Assembly (NCBI GenBank): GCA_038380795.1
Contig: CM076275.1
Coordinates: 3,288,501-3,352,500, forward strand
Length of the DNA stretch: 64,000 nucleotides
Reading direction: 5' to 3'
Origin: Pyrocephalus nanus
Taxonomy: Eukaryota > Chordata > Aves > Passeriformes > Tyrannidae
A program made the translations under genes and the position numbers. Every line of letters starts with the position of its first letter. The stretch's first letter is position 1. The notes under the pieces were generated by a model. That model did not search any database. It saw only the letters and a program-made list of their open reading frames with translations, and was not told the DNA's origin. Positions 1-13,600 of this stretch are shown one piece after another.

Positions 1-1255
1 TGAACAGATCACTGATCTTAACATTCACAACAGCTGGGAGCATATTTCTATCCCTTATGTGTAAGAAACATATAAGATAGAATCAAGAAAACTACTCAAT
101 TAAATTTAAGATTAATGATTAATTTTTAATGTTAAAGCAATCTCTCCAGGACTGGAATCTGCTGGCTAACATTTGTAACTTCCAACATTTTTGAAGCTTT
201 AAGAGAGCAAAGAAAGCACATTCCCTAAACTTTATCTGGCATAAAATTATGACTTGATCACCAGCCACTGTTTGTGGGAGAGATTCTAAGCCCCAATAAC
301 AAGATCAGTCCTCAGAGGGGCTGAGGTGTGATAAATAATTGCTCATTTTGCAGCAGAGTCTGTGAAGCTGCACTTTGTATTTGTATGTTTGTGTGTGTGT
401 CTCCAAACAACTGCCAAGGAAAGATCCCCATCAATAAATAATCAATCAGTGCTGCCCCTGGGTCGCTGCCTTGGATCAGACACCCTGCTACAAACTGTTC
501 CCATTGAACTCCCCACACCCAGAGTGGGTTGGTAAGGTCGGGGTTGCCTCGTGTTGAAGGGCGATAAATCACACAGGTGAAATCTCAGCTCAGCTGAAAC
601 AAAGTCATGGACAGCACTGAGTTTGATTTTTAAAAGTGGACCTCGAGGCAGAAGGGTTTGTCTTTGGGCTGTGAAGTAATTTTTCAAAAGAAAAACCTCA
701 GAGAATTAAAAATACAGGGTGGAATTCTGTGGGAGGCTCGGGATTCTTTCCTCTCTCTAGTAAATGTATCCTCTACAGGACAGTTGTATCCCCAGGGAAT
801 GTAGCAAACACATAATAATAGAGGGCACTTCTGGAAAGCAGTTCAAGGTGGTGAGACTTTTCATTCTGCATTCTTGCTGTTGGAAAGATCTTTTTTCTTC
901 CTTTTTTTTTTTTTTTTAATCATTTAAATGAAATGCATTAGGGTTTTGCCTTGTGGCATTCCAGATAATGTGCCAGACCCCTTAACATAGGAATGTGAAA
1001 GGCTGGGCCCTTGGAATCGTGCTGGGTTGGAGCTGATCTTCGAATTTGGTCCATGAGGAGAAACAAATGTACTGTGAGTCAACCTCAGTTTACAGCTCCT
1101 GAGAGATTGCTGAAAGTCAGGCATTTGGGAAGGACATGAGGCAAATCCACTGCAATCGGAGCAGCAGAGAGGGCCAGAGGTCCCCTCGTGTCATTCCTGA
1201 TGGGGGAAATCTGTTCTACTCTTTAATCCCATTTTGCACGATTAAAGGTCATTAT

Positions 1256-1282
1256 TTAAATGTAATTTATATTTACATTTAA
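1256..1282. repeat. Perfect 10-bp inverted repeat (foldback)
   Basis: The arms TTAAATGTAA (1256-1265) and TTACATTTAA (1273-1282) are exact reverse complements around a 7-nt loop. The arms are AT-rich, so chance is possible. No function is assigned. Confidence 0.6.
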
Positions 1283-2105
1283 TTTTAGAGCTCTTCAAAA
1301 GCAATTGTAGCACCAGAGCTGGATAAGGTGCCCTACATATACATATCCCTATAAGGTGCTGGATAAGGAGTTTGAATTCTGGAGACACCCAGGAAGATGG
1401 GAAACATTCCTTTCTGGGCTTACCTAAAAGAGGGGATCAAACTCATCACTGCAGTTACTGTCTGACTTTCTTGTTGTAAGTTGTTCTTCTCCTGGAGCTT
1501 TCTTGCTGTATAATTCAAAATTGATCAAAGCAAAAATAGTGGGCAGGGAGGGCCATAAATCTCACCCTCTGTAGGAGAAGGTGACCATACTTTTAAGAAA
1601 GACAACCCAAGGAAATGCAGATGGTGTGCCCAGAACTGCTGCCCAGTGCAGGAGGCAGGGTGGGAGAAGCAGTTTTTATTTATTCATTTGTTTAAAAAAA
1701 TGGGAGGAAAACTTTTTCTCTGCTCCAGTCTCCTATTTTCACCCCAGCACAACACGAGCTGAGCAAGATAGATCGGTTCTCTTGAGAGCAAACCAACCAG
1801 TAGCTACTCATAAACAGAAAATAATAAAAATAAAATAAATTTTAACTCCTAGGACCAGTCCTTTGTTACGGTCTCTTGGGAGGAATATAATCATTACTGA
1901 AAAAAAAGATTTTATTGGGGTTTCAGCAGTGTTTGACCCTTTGATTTAACATTTCAGCTTGTAAATTTAAAGCTATGAGAGAATCCCAGGGTCATTTCTG
2001 TGTGTGTGTTCCAACAGTGTGGGCTCAGCTCCCAGCCTGAGATATGGAGACTCTTTTATAAATGCAGATAGTCAAACCCAATAAAATATTAACTTTGGCA
2101 CATAC

Positions 2106-2160
2106 ATTAATGCATCAGTCATGCATTAAATCTATCATTAATGCTTTTAGTGCATTATTA
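2106..2160. repeat. Cluster of TAATGCA/TGCATTA motifs with inverted repeat
   Basis: ATTAATGCAT (2106-2115) faces ATGCATTAAA (2121-2130) with 9 of 10 bases paired around CAGTC. Two further partial copies, CATTAATGCT and GTGCATTATT, follow within 30 bp. The motif resembles homeodomain/POU binding sites, but binding is an inference. Confidence 0.5.
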
Positions 2161-4520
2161 TATTAAAGTGTATTAAGCAGGATAACAATAACTTGCAGCA
2201 GTTCTTTATAGTCCTTATTACTTAAGGCTCTGGGTGCCCCTATTAATTTTGAGTAGATGTCATCCCTGGCTGTCTGTATGTGCAGATATGCTGAAGGAAA
2301 TGCATTTTGAAGGCAGAAATAACCTTAACTTTCAAATAGATTGTGTGACTATTGCCTGATACTGTGTTTAAAGCACTGTTCTTCTGTTCCATCACATTTT
2401 CACCCTGCCCAGACAAACAGCAACCTGACATTTCTCAGCTCTGGTAATCTTAGAACTGCATTTTTCTGCACTGTCTTTTGGACAAATGTTTTATGCAGCA
2501 GTGTTTTCATTTCTTCCAGTAAAGACTGCCCTGTTTCATGAGAAAAAAAACCAAACACTTTCTAGGCTAATGTTTCAAAGCAGAGAATGCACTTAAGCAA
2601 AGGTTTGCTGTGCCCTGCTAAAATCTTTCACTCAGTTATAGAGGTTTAACCTTCATATCCCCAGACAGCAAGGAATTGTCCTGTGATGTGTTTTGTGCAT
2701 GTGCTCTTTGACTCCTTGGTTAACATTGCTAAACTTCCAACAAAAATGTGTAAATATTAATGAAAGCCTCTCTTACCCTCCTTTTGGGCTGCCTTCCAAC
2801 TTATCTATTTGGCTGGCAATAGAAAAATTATCTGTCTGGCTTTTTGGATGAATCAATATTTAAGTATCTTATGCAAACTGGAACGTTTTCAACCGGCAAA
2901 TAAACATTTAATTCCAAGGCAAAGCAGGGATCTGCAACCTGTCAGAGAGTGCATTTAACCACAAGTGGGAATCCACCTGCTATTGTGTGCTGACCCTGAG
3001 CCTCAGCTTCCAAGCCAACCCACCAGAAAAGCTGGAGGCTTACAATATCTTAGTTATTGGCATAAATATCCTGATGTAATTTGGGGGGTTGTTTGATTTT
3101 TATGTGTTCTTTTTATTGGAATTTTGCCCAGGATTAACTGCATTTTACCTTTTGAGTGGTTCTAGGATATGGAAAGGTGGCAAAATCCACCCCTTAGTGG
3201 CTGCTTTGAAATGTCTTTTTTAATTTTACATTCTTTTAAAAAAAGACCCAGAAAACCACAAAATACCATGTTTGTAGTTTCTTCTGCCTTCAAGAATTCC
3301 TAAACAACATGGCTTCTGACTGATCCATAGCAAGAATTCACCTCATATGCCTGAAGTGAGACAATTTTTAAATCACATCTTCGATTCCTATCAGGGAATA
3401 ATTTTTCAGACCAGTTTTGACACTGCTTGTCTGTGCCACTGTCAGATAAGTGTCTACAGCTGACACAGTATTTCCAGGCCATCCCAGCCATTCCTCACTT
3501 ACCACTGTGGCAGCAGGATGAAAAACAGAGGAGCAATAACAAGCCTGTCAAGTGATCCCTGTGCCTTTGGTGAAATCTTAACATCAGTTGGTCAAGATTC
3601 TTCCCTGACTAAAAGTTCTGGGTGTTGACCTCTGGTAGAGTCCTTTGTTTGGGTGTGGGAGACACTGATTATCACGTGCCAGAGTAGCAGAGGAGACTTG
3701 TGTTGCCTTTTCCCAGATGGAATAATGATATTTTCTTCAGAGAATATCTACAGATTAAATCATCTTGTTCCTAAAGTGTTCTGAAAATGCTGCACTGTTT
3801 CCAGTGAGGACCACCTGACTAGCTTGAATTAAGTCCTAAAATACTTGGTAAACCTGTAAATATTTTTAAGATGATAACTAAGCTTCCTGGAAGCTGGCCA
3901 CTCTTTATTCTTGTTTGGTTTTGGTTTTAACCATGTCAAGTGAACTAAGTGGTCACAGAGTGGGGAACAGTCCTAAAGTTGTTTCAGGCTTGTTCACGTT
4001 GCCAGCTGTGGGCCAAATGCCAAAAGCTTCGAGTCACACACGTGGAATTGGAAAAAGCAGAGAAGTCTGCAGTGTTTCCACTGATAACTAGGTTGGAATA
4101 AGCAAATATTCTCTGAGCAGCAAACTAACAAGGCTTGGTTTCATGCAGAGCTGTGCCATGTGAAAGCTTTGCCAGCTTTCGTAGAGCATCAGGCACGTGA
4201 ATAATTGATGTGTTCACACCACAGCCTCTCCCTCAGTATTCTATTAGGGGCAGTTAGGAAAGCTCTCTTCTCATCCATCTCTCATGTTGGGATGTAGTTA
4301 TATCTGAGACCCCCTACCCTTCTATCACACTGATTTAAAATCAGTCATTGTATTCAGAACTTGCTGGAGAAGAGGGTTCAGAGACTTGTGCACAAACCCT
4401 AACACAGAAGGAATGTATAAACACTGCATCCTTAGGAAATTATACTAAAAATTTAGTGTATCTATGAAAAATTACTGTTTCTTTCGTACTAATGAGGTCT
4501 ATTTCTTCCTTTAGTCATGT

Positions 4521-4617
4521 AGATGTGGCACTTGGGGACATGGCTTAGTGGTGGGCTTGGCAGTGCTGAGTTAAGGAGTGGACTCTGATTTTGGAGGGCT
4601 TTGATTCTGTGATTCTG
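4521..4617 (+). mobile_element. CR1 LINE 3' end fragment
   Basis: The string CACTTGGGGACATGGCTTAG, followed by GTGGGCTTGGCAGTGCT, a GGACTCTGA segment and GATTCTGTGATTCTG, is the characteristic 3' untranslated end of avian CR1 elements, including the terminal 8-bp repeat (ATTCTRTG type). Only about 100 bp remain. This is the usual result of 5'-truncated target-primed insertion. CR1 copies normally carry no target-site duplication or poly-A tail, and none is seen. Confidence 0.85.
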
Positions 4618-7600
4618 CTCTGTGTTGAAATGTTGGAGAATGGGAGATCTGGAGTCCCAGCAATGGCTGGAAGTGGCCTCTGGAGCTCAGATCATGGAAT
4701 TTTAAGCTGTGATAACTGGACTGAAGAGGTTCCACAAACTGTCTAAGTAAAGCAGAGGTTTTCAAGTCCCTCCTAGTGTTCTCCCTGAAATAATGATCCT
4801 TACTTACAAGTTTTAATTCCTTCTTTGCTGGCTCATGGCAGAGAAATCCCTCCACCACTCCAGAGCCTTTCTAACCCACACCTCAACTCTTCTCAGGATC
4901 CTGAGGAACAACCTCCAGGAACAGCCTCCCTCTGCAAATCACACCTGACCCTCTATCTGAGCTGTGGAGTGGACTATGGATATCTTTGGTTCTAAGGAAT
5001 TATAATAAGTGAAGGATGAAGCACGGGCAAAAATACCTTTATATGTGCAGCTGACAGTGATTTTCTTTCACTCTTTGTATCAACTATATCATGTTTTATG
5101 TTTGTACCACTATTACTTTGGTCCCATAATTGCATTCCATGAGTCTTCACTCTATGGTGTTATTAATGGCTATCATATTGGCAAGTTAATTTGGATACAG
5201 TTATTTCCTTCTTCTAATACAAACAAGATTTGATTAATGAGAAACATTAGGAATATATAATGTGCCCATTATTGCAGTTGTGTGTTTGCCAGCGTGTATT
5301 GATGGCTGGGAGAGGCATTGGGCTTTTTTTTTGCTCTTGCATGTATTTGTTTCACTTGCATTCAGCACTTTAAATAACAGAAAATTGCTAAAGTAGGGAA
5401 GTAGCAGTAAAAAAAAAAAAAATGTTTAGAGCTGGTGGTTAAGTCATGTGAGTCTTATACTCCAAGGTATGTGAAGTAAATATGGATACTGTGAGAAAAC
5501 CTAGTTATTCCCAGGGTGTTTTGGAAGTTGAATTCTGTTCCTTTTCTGAATTTGCACCAGTGCCAGGGGTGGAATATTGATGTGCTAATGCTGACACTCA
5601 CTGCTGCCTCCTGGGTTGAAAGGGTATCAATGACAACATAAATTTAAGTCCAGAACTAGTTGTCCTGCCTGTTTATGGAGAGCCTGAATGATGAGGAATA
5701 AATGGATTGTGTATATCAAAGAGAGTACCTGGAGCTGAAGCTGCAATCTTTGCAGTTCAGCCCACCCCCTGCCTTCAGAGCTTTCTGACACAGTTAAATC
5801 CCACTTTTCTGCTTGGTCTCTGCCCAACCTTCCCCCACCCTCAGATATCTGGCTTTGATTTGAAGGAGAAGGTGAAATATGCAGAGAGAGCCTCTTGTGG
5901 AAATACTTCAAGCATTTTTATTATTTTTTATTTTTTGAACAGGAACATTGCTAACTTTGAATCTTGGCATAAAAAATTGTTCTTATGGCTTGAGGGAAGA
6001 GAAGGCAAGAACAGGCACTTGTGACATCCCTTTCTAGTGTTCCTGGTTGGACTCCTGGCTAATTTTAGAAGAGGCGAATGAGGACTTGACCCCTTTATGT
6101 TATCATTACATACTCTCTCTCAGCAAGAACTGAAACCAGCAGGCAAAATAAAAAATTGTAAATGTGGAAAGTGGCAGGGATTCTAGGATTGCCACACTCC
6201 TGGGAATTTTCTGTGCACCACATAGCCTTATAGGTTAGGTGAACCAGTGATATTCTGTCCCTTGTATATCAGAGGGTACCACCAACTCTGGAGGAAGTAA
6301 ATAGAATACAGCAGCCAGGTTGTATCATTCAGCTTTTAGAAGTACAATTCATCCATACAATTTAGCTAACCTATGTAGGTATTGATATTATGAACATCCC
6401 TCTGCTGTCTCAGTGCTTACATATCTGTGGTATACTGGGGAAGAAACATCTCTAATTTAATTAGTTCAATTTATGGCATGGCTGAGTTTGGGATTTATTA
6501 TACAAGGGATGCTTACTTAAGAGAGACTTGATTTTTCATTTCTACATTTAGGTAAGGGTAACATAACCTCACCAGAAATACATCCCTGTTAAGCTTATAA
6601 GTATTAATTTCTTCCACTGAGCTGTGTAAAAGTCTGATGAAAGAAAAATCTGACGCAGACACAGTAAATTACTCTGCTCCCACCTCACACTGGGATTGAG
6701 TTTAGAGATGATTAATGTGCTATAGATTTCTGCAGCAGGTCAGAAGATGCAAAGAAAATGATCCACTCATTCTCACCAGGACACAAGAGCTCCAGTGTTT
6801 AATATGTTCATCCATGCTTTGTCTGTCTCAAGGATACGAATTTAGAAGCCAAAAGGGCATTTATCTTTTTTTCTGTTTAAAGGAGGGAGAGGATGACAAT
6901 TAAATTACATAATGGAAAGGCTAAACCCCTGCAATTTGTACTTGATCTAAAAACAACTATTATCTAAGAAAAAATGGATCAAATTGTACTTTTGGTGATG
7001 TCATTGCTACCCTGCAGTGTTAACCAGGCAGCACGAGTGGGACTTGTTTTGTTGGGTGTAGAGAACATAATGTTACTAAACAAGAGAAAATTCTGAGGTA
7101 AGTTATTGTGCTGAGAACAGCTGGATGGATTTTCCTGAGGAATTGGTTGTGTTGTGTGCAGACAGGTCCCTGAGCAACATGTGCTAAAGTTAAATTCTCA
7201 TTTTATCAGTAGATTCCCTTTTTGGTTTTTTTGTTTTCAAAAGACATCACCCCCACAGATCCAGATTTTTATATGCTCTATTTTACATGTCTACTTTAGC
7301 TCAAAAAAATAATGTTTCAAATCATGAAGTTAAGCCAAACTCAGAGTATATCGAAGGGAGATGTCTGGGAGATGTAATCTGCTAGCCTATCTTTTCTTCC
7401 TTTCTTTTTTGCCTGATATTAAAGGAAAAGCTGTGTCCCTAAAAAATATTTTTGCACCATTTCATGGTGAACCCAGACACCTCAGAGTCAGGACATAGAA
7501 GCATCCTCAATTCACATGCTTTCAAGGTTTGGTCACCTCTCCTCATCCTGCTGTCAGAACTGAATTTCAGCAAATCTGCTCTGCAGGAATATTTAGCTGC

Positions 7601-10600
7601 TTCTTGAGCACTGCAGTGCAGTATATTCACTGTTCTGTCCTGGTTTATTTATTTTAAACAAATTCCCTTTTCATGCTTCTGATAGGTTAGTCATCATCAG
7701 AAATTATCTGTGATGTTTGCTGATCAAGAGTGGATGCTCCAGAGGAAAGAGAACCTGATGCTGTCACATTATTTTTGTTGGGAAATATATGGCTTAGTTT
7801 TTATCAGATGTGATACTGGGAGTTGTGTTAGGATCCAGTCATTCACTTTGCCATACCAGATGATAAAGGCAAATTAATATCCTTAAAAAGTATATATATA
7901 AAAAAGAAAGAATGAAATAGCCTTTTTCTTTCCCTTTTTTTCTGCTCCTCTGAGGTTGCAGCCAGCGAGCAGTTGAAAATGAGTTGAGTTTATGGATGGC
8001 TGCAGAAGCTGCCTCCATTCCCACCCTGGATATATCCATCAGCCACTCTGCAGCATTTTCCTGCAGCAGCAGCGGGGGAACAGCTAATCAGCCCCATCCC
8101 AGTGGAGTGCTGGGACAGGATGGAGAGGCTTGGAAAGGCACTGGAACGAGAAGGATGTTTGGAACCTGAGCAGAGTAACCACTCCCAGCAAACACACTCA
8201 TTAAAACCCTTGGAGCTTTTGGAATGAAAGTAAATATAATTTCCCCCTTTTTGCTTGTTCTCGTGTGTTTTAGAGGCAAAAACAGCTCGTGGCAAAAAGT
8301 AAAAACCTGTTAAAAAATTTGCAGGCTCTACCTCATGTAATCAGACTTTCCTTACATTACAGCAACTGAATAAACAAGAATATAGTTTTTCATCTCCACT
8401 TTCAAGCACAAAATCAATCATCAGGCCACTCCAGTGCAGTAGGTGCACAGCTCCACTTGCTAAAGAGAATATTGCAGTAAATTAGCAATGTCAAGAGCTT
8501 GCTTAGCATACAAGAGTGTAGGTGGTCACATTTCAAATGGAAGAAAATGGTTTTAAGTAGAACAGGGTATTTTGTGTATTTATCTGAATTTGGCACAGAT
8601 GAGAGGACCCCAGACCATCCCTCAAATTCAATCTGAAATTACCTTATTTTGACTGATGAGCTGAAATAGATAATGTTGATCTACCAGGCAGCCAGTGTAG
8701 TGGGATTCTTGCTTGGGAAGCACATTTGGGTTGGATGTACATCCCCTGTTCTATCCCCTACCTTCCATCTCAGGCTTTTTTTTTTTTTTTTGCTATGCAT
8801 CCCAGAAAAGCTAAGCATACTCTGTGACAGCCGGGTGAATATATATGATGTGAATAAACCCAATATTTTAGCTATCAATCTTTTGAGCTGGAGAGATACC
8901 TGGAGCAGCTCAGTGCTCAGAGCACTGCATTCCAAAGACCCAGCCAAGTGTTGACATTATAAGAGTTATATCAAGGGGGAAAAAAAGGCCATCTCTGGGA
9001 TCCAAAGAGCATTTTGAGATGTTATGTTTTATCAGCATTTTGATTTGATTATCTTAGCTGTTAAAACTTGACCAAGTTGCTTTTGGGGGGGATTAGCTGC
9101 TCCTGAAGGACAGTTTCCCAGGTGCAAGCTTGGGAAAGGGGGAAATATTTTTAAATGCTTGCAGAGAGAGCTGGAAAAGTGACTGTTGGAAGCAGGAGAA
9201 CTGTTCATCTGGGAAAGGGGAGAACGGGCTGGTCAGCCATGTGTGGAGAAGAACATGCAGAGCAGGAGCAGAGAGAGCACAGGGCATGTGGATGAGTTAC
9301 AGAACAAACAAAGGCCAGCTGCTGCCTTTGGGGGGAAAATGATCCATTTGAAATTTGGCAGAGCTGTCTTGGCAGTTTCCCGTGCCATCCATGGAAAGTA
9401 AGTTTCCAGATGACAGCTGTGTGAACAGCCAGTAAAACTGTGCAGCCAAAACTTTTGGATAGTGGAGCAGAGACCTTTCTCCTTCATTGCATCCATCGGT
9501 GCTCCCATTTCTCTTCCCCTGGGACCAGGAGAGCTGCAGAGCTGCCCTGGGGGCAGCTGGGTTTGTGTGAGGCTCCATCTGAACTGTCTTCTGCAAAGCA
9601 GCAATGGAGCAAAAGTGTTTGTCAACCTTAAAAGAGAAACCTGCCTGTTAAAATAACACATGGGAAGTAATCGTGGGTTAAAAGCTCTTGGAGGGTTTCT
9701 TCCTGGTGAACTGGAAACTTTAATCTCTTAAATGAAAAAAAAAAATATGATACTGTTGTTGTCTGGCTAGAATGAACTGAAAGTAGATTCAGGTATAACC
9801 AATGTGGCAATGCTGGAATTGCCACACACTGAGGTTATTGTGTTCTGAGCTTATTGGCAGTAACTTGTTGAGGTGTGTCCCTGTGTTTTGCAAATGTCCA
9901 GCTTTTTAGAGGTAAATTCTTTGGCTCAGTTTTCCCAGAACCGCTGGATGATTAAATCTTCAAACAAGCTACACTCTGGTTCAGATTTCTCTAAAAACCA
10001 TTGTCTGGTTTTGAAGTATAAACTAGGAGGCAATCCATTGTCCAGCTGATGAGTATCAATAATCAGTGTTCATCAGATTATCAAAAAATATCTGAAGAAT
10101 CTGCAAGTGGCAGGATGGTGAAGAAAGGCAAGATTCTGTGAGCACTCCATAAATAATAAATTATCAGGAAATTCCTTCAAACTTTTCTTCTATTATAAAG
10201 ACAGATAACTAATAGATATGTAACATTCTTTGTTTTTTCTCTATAGCATCAGCAAATCATGGATCTGTTTTTGCCAGTGCTGTTGCTGATGACAGAGAGG
10301 AATCTGTTAAGCTTAGGAAGAAACCTTGTAAATTCTCAGCCATGATTTTCTGTTATTTATATAGAAAGAAATTAGGTGTTAATTCTTTAGTCCACATTCT
10401 GCTCTCATTTCTGTCACTTTTCCATCTGCACAAATCTGCTCATTGCAGTTCACGTTCTCCTGATTTACACAATCTATCACAGTGAGTGCAAAGTAAACAG
10501 AGAGAAATAGGTAATTAAAGATATCAAGGACATATAGGAGAGAGAAACTCCAGTGAGAATCCATCAAATGTGTCGGGCCAGACGGTGAAAAATCATGGTG

Positions 10601-13600
10601 TGTCCATGACAGCCAGAAGTGAAATAGAAAGCAGAGTAGGAGTTGTTTTTCTAAAACATATTGAAGAATTGCCAGGGTGAAAGATAGCGAGTGAGAATCC
10701 ACTGGAGATGCCTGCTGCAGAAAGCCAAACAGCCAGGCTAAGTTTGTAACAGGAGGAAATAAAACAATTGGGTGAATACCCTGAAGATCAAGCTACAGAT
10801 ACTGGGATGAAAAAAGGGAGACAGAAGAGAGTTAACTGTAAACTGTCTCTAGCTAAAAAATGTAACATGGTTGGCTGAAAGCCAGCATGAAGTTGAGAGA
10901 AATTTAACAGATCAGTGAGAGCAAAGGGGTTTTTAGCCTGACTGAATGCAAAACTACAAATAAAATCTGAGCCAAGGTGAAGAAACGCAGGTGATGAGAA
11001 ATCTTTGAGGTGCTTGCATACTAAAGTTGAAGGAGTAGGCACAGAACAAAGCCCACTGCTGACAATCTCCTGTAAACACCCCTTTTGTTGCTGGAGTTGT
11101 AGAGAAATGTTTACAGTGTTTGTAAACCTTAGAACCACTGAACCTTGCAGAAAGAAATCCAAGATACACAGGTGATTGTGCAGCTCTCTTTAACCTCAGT
11201 GCAGACCTTGAATATGGTTATTTGAGGTGTCTTAAGTGTGTTGATTTAGTGTGGGTTTTAAAGAAATAAAGACTGCATTTTTGTAGCCTATTTGGAGAGA
11301 AGAGGGGGTTCTGCAGAGTGTAACACAGCCAAGATACAGCACTGCTGTATCCTGCAGGGATGTTGGTGTGGGTGTGTGTTTATTCATCCTTCTGAGCAGA
11401 TGTGAGACTCGTTGTGGCCATTATCTTCAAGCTCTTCCTGGCTCTTGTCATGATTAATGACACTTGATTTTTGAAGGGATAGTTACAGATGTATAATGGT
11501 GCCTTCCAGCAAATTCCAGGATCTTACCAGTCGGTCTCAGAGGTGAACTGTAGATGTAATCTCAGAGGAGGGTCTGCTATAAGAATGATTCACAAGTCCA
11601 GAATATGGGCTGTTGGCAGATGGTTCTCGAGGTCCCTGCTTGGCCTTTTTGCTTTTGCTTTGTACTTCACTTTCTGGATTCATCTCACACTGGTTCAGAC
11701 TTCCCCCTTCCCTTCCCTTCATCAATATTGTTCATCCCACAACAATTCAGCCCACAAGATCTAGATCTCTTCATCATCCTGTATTTAATCAGGATCTGTT
11801 TTGGTCCTTGAAGGTCCAAAAGGTCCAAAGAGGCATTTCTTCTTCAGCATTTCAGTTTGCATCCAAGTCTGCCTTGGAAAGAGCCTCCCAGTTGTTTGCA
11901 GTTTGCACTGTTCACATTGCAGAGGATGTGAAATGGGCTTTTTATTGGTGAAGGAGAAAACTGGTGTTTTTGGAGACATGTGAACCTGATAACCAAGAGA
12001 TCAGTGCAGGGGATTGGGCTGGAGTTGATCTGAAGCAAAGTCTGGACTTAATGTGCAGAGCAGATGCTGCATCCTCAGCAGGAATTGTTCCTTCTGCAAA
12101 CCCACTCCCCAGGCCCCACACTGCTGGTGGTGGAGCTGTCACAATCTGCACTGCAGGAGCCTTATTGTGGACCTTCTTTCCTTCAAAATTTCCTTCCAAT
12201 TGTACCCTCCTCTCCTTCCTGCAAACCTGCTTGTGAAAAATTGCTGATGAAGTGTCTGGCCCTTCCTCTGCCACACAAGTGCTTTTCAGCCATCAGAGGT
12301 TCTCAACCCGCTGTTAAGAAATGATGCACTGAACAATAATTTGCATTTTTTTAACTGATTGCAGGATTCTAACACGAAGACAAGTGCATGCTGTTTCCTT
12401 TTAAGCCCCCACTGTAAAGCTGTGGCAGCCTCAGTGTGGTTAACCCCAACGTTCTGAGGACCAAACAATCTGGGACATTTAGAAGAGTGTCACACAGAGC
12501 AGATTTTTCCACTCCTCCAGCTCATATTAAAATGCTCTGGGATATTTTTCATTCAGATGGATTTTTGCCTCCTGATTTCGGGTCGCAGTTTCCCTCGCAA
12601 GCAGTTCTCAGAATACCTGTGTGAAAATGAGTTCACCTCTGCTGAAATATTCCTCCAGCTCATATTATGTTTGACTGAGCTGACAAATGGCTTGACAGCG
12701 TTCTTGGAATCTGCCAAAATACAATGTCAGGAATGACAATGCCATGCAAGGTAATAATCTAAATGAATGTTGCTGCAGCTGAGCAGTCACATTCCTGACT
12801 CCCTGTAATTCAGTTAGAGCCAGGCAAGGCCTCAGCTGTTTGTTTCCTTGCAGAAGTTTGTTTTGTGTTTTCCTGTTAACACAGGATTAGAATTCACATT
12901 TCATGGCTACCCTATGACGAATTTATCACTTTTCAAACTGTTCCTTAAATAATAGTGTGAGCCACGGGAATGACCCTGGTGTTCACTCGTTGTAATCTTA
13001 ATAGATGTGTGAAATTTATGGTAAATGTGTGTCTGTGTCTGCATTGGAGGGACAGTTCAATTAGAGCACGGTTTTGGAGATCCTCAGCACATTTCTTTAA
13101 TTCTGTATTCTGCAGCTGCAGCTGTTCTCTCAGGTACACCTTCCCTCTGATTTTATATCTCTAAGGTTTGGGGATTAGTTACACTGCAAGTTTGAACTAT
13201 TTTCCAAGTTGTTAGAATTAAATTGCTGGTTGTACCAGACCTCAGGTGTAAAATTACAGCTGATCAAAATGCAAATGTTCTCTTTTTCCTACCGAATTCT
13301 TTATGGCCTTCTGTACTCTCCAGTTGTCTGTCAATTCTGGCTTTTTCAGGTTCTATTCTTTGTTAAAAGGCTGTTTTGATTTTGCTTTAGACCCATTTCA
13401 TGATTTAATCCCTTTAACAGTGAGCATCTGTAATGTCTGGAGATCAGGAAGAGAATTCTATTTACAGCAGAACAGTTCCAAAAAGGGCTGTTGGAGCTCT
13501 GTGTTCTCCAGAGCCACCGGGCCCTTGGTTAGAAGGTTCCTGAGACTGTAAAACAAAGTTTTGCTACAATTTCCTTTCTCATGTCGTGGCAAACTAAATA

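Larger units (their letters stand above)
1..4520. other. Intronic sequence without recognised genes
   Basis: The stretch is AT-rich, with stop codons frequent in all frames. It holds a run of 16 T at 902-917, a short (GT)5 at 391-400, a local repeat of GCTGGATAAGG at 1318-1328 and 1358-1368, a 10-bp inverted repeat at 1256-1282, and a TAATGCA cluster at 2106-2160. Nothing else was recognised. Confidence 0.6.
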
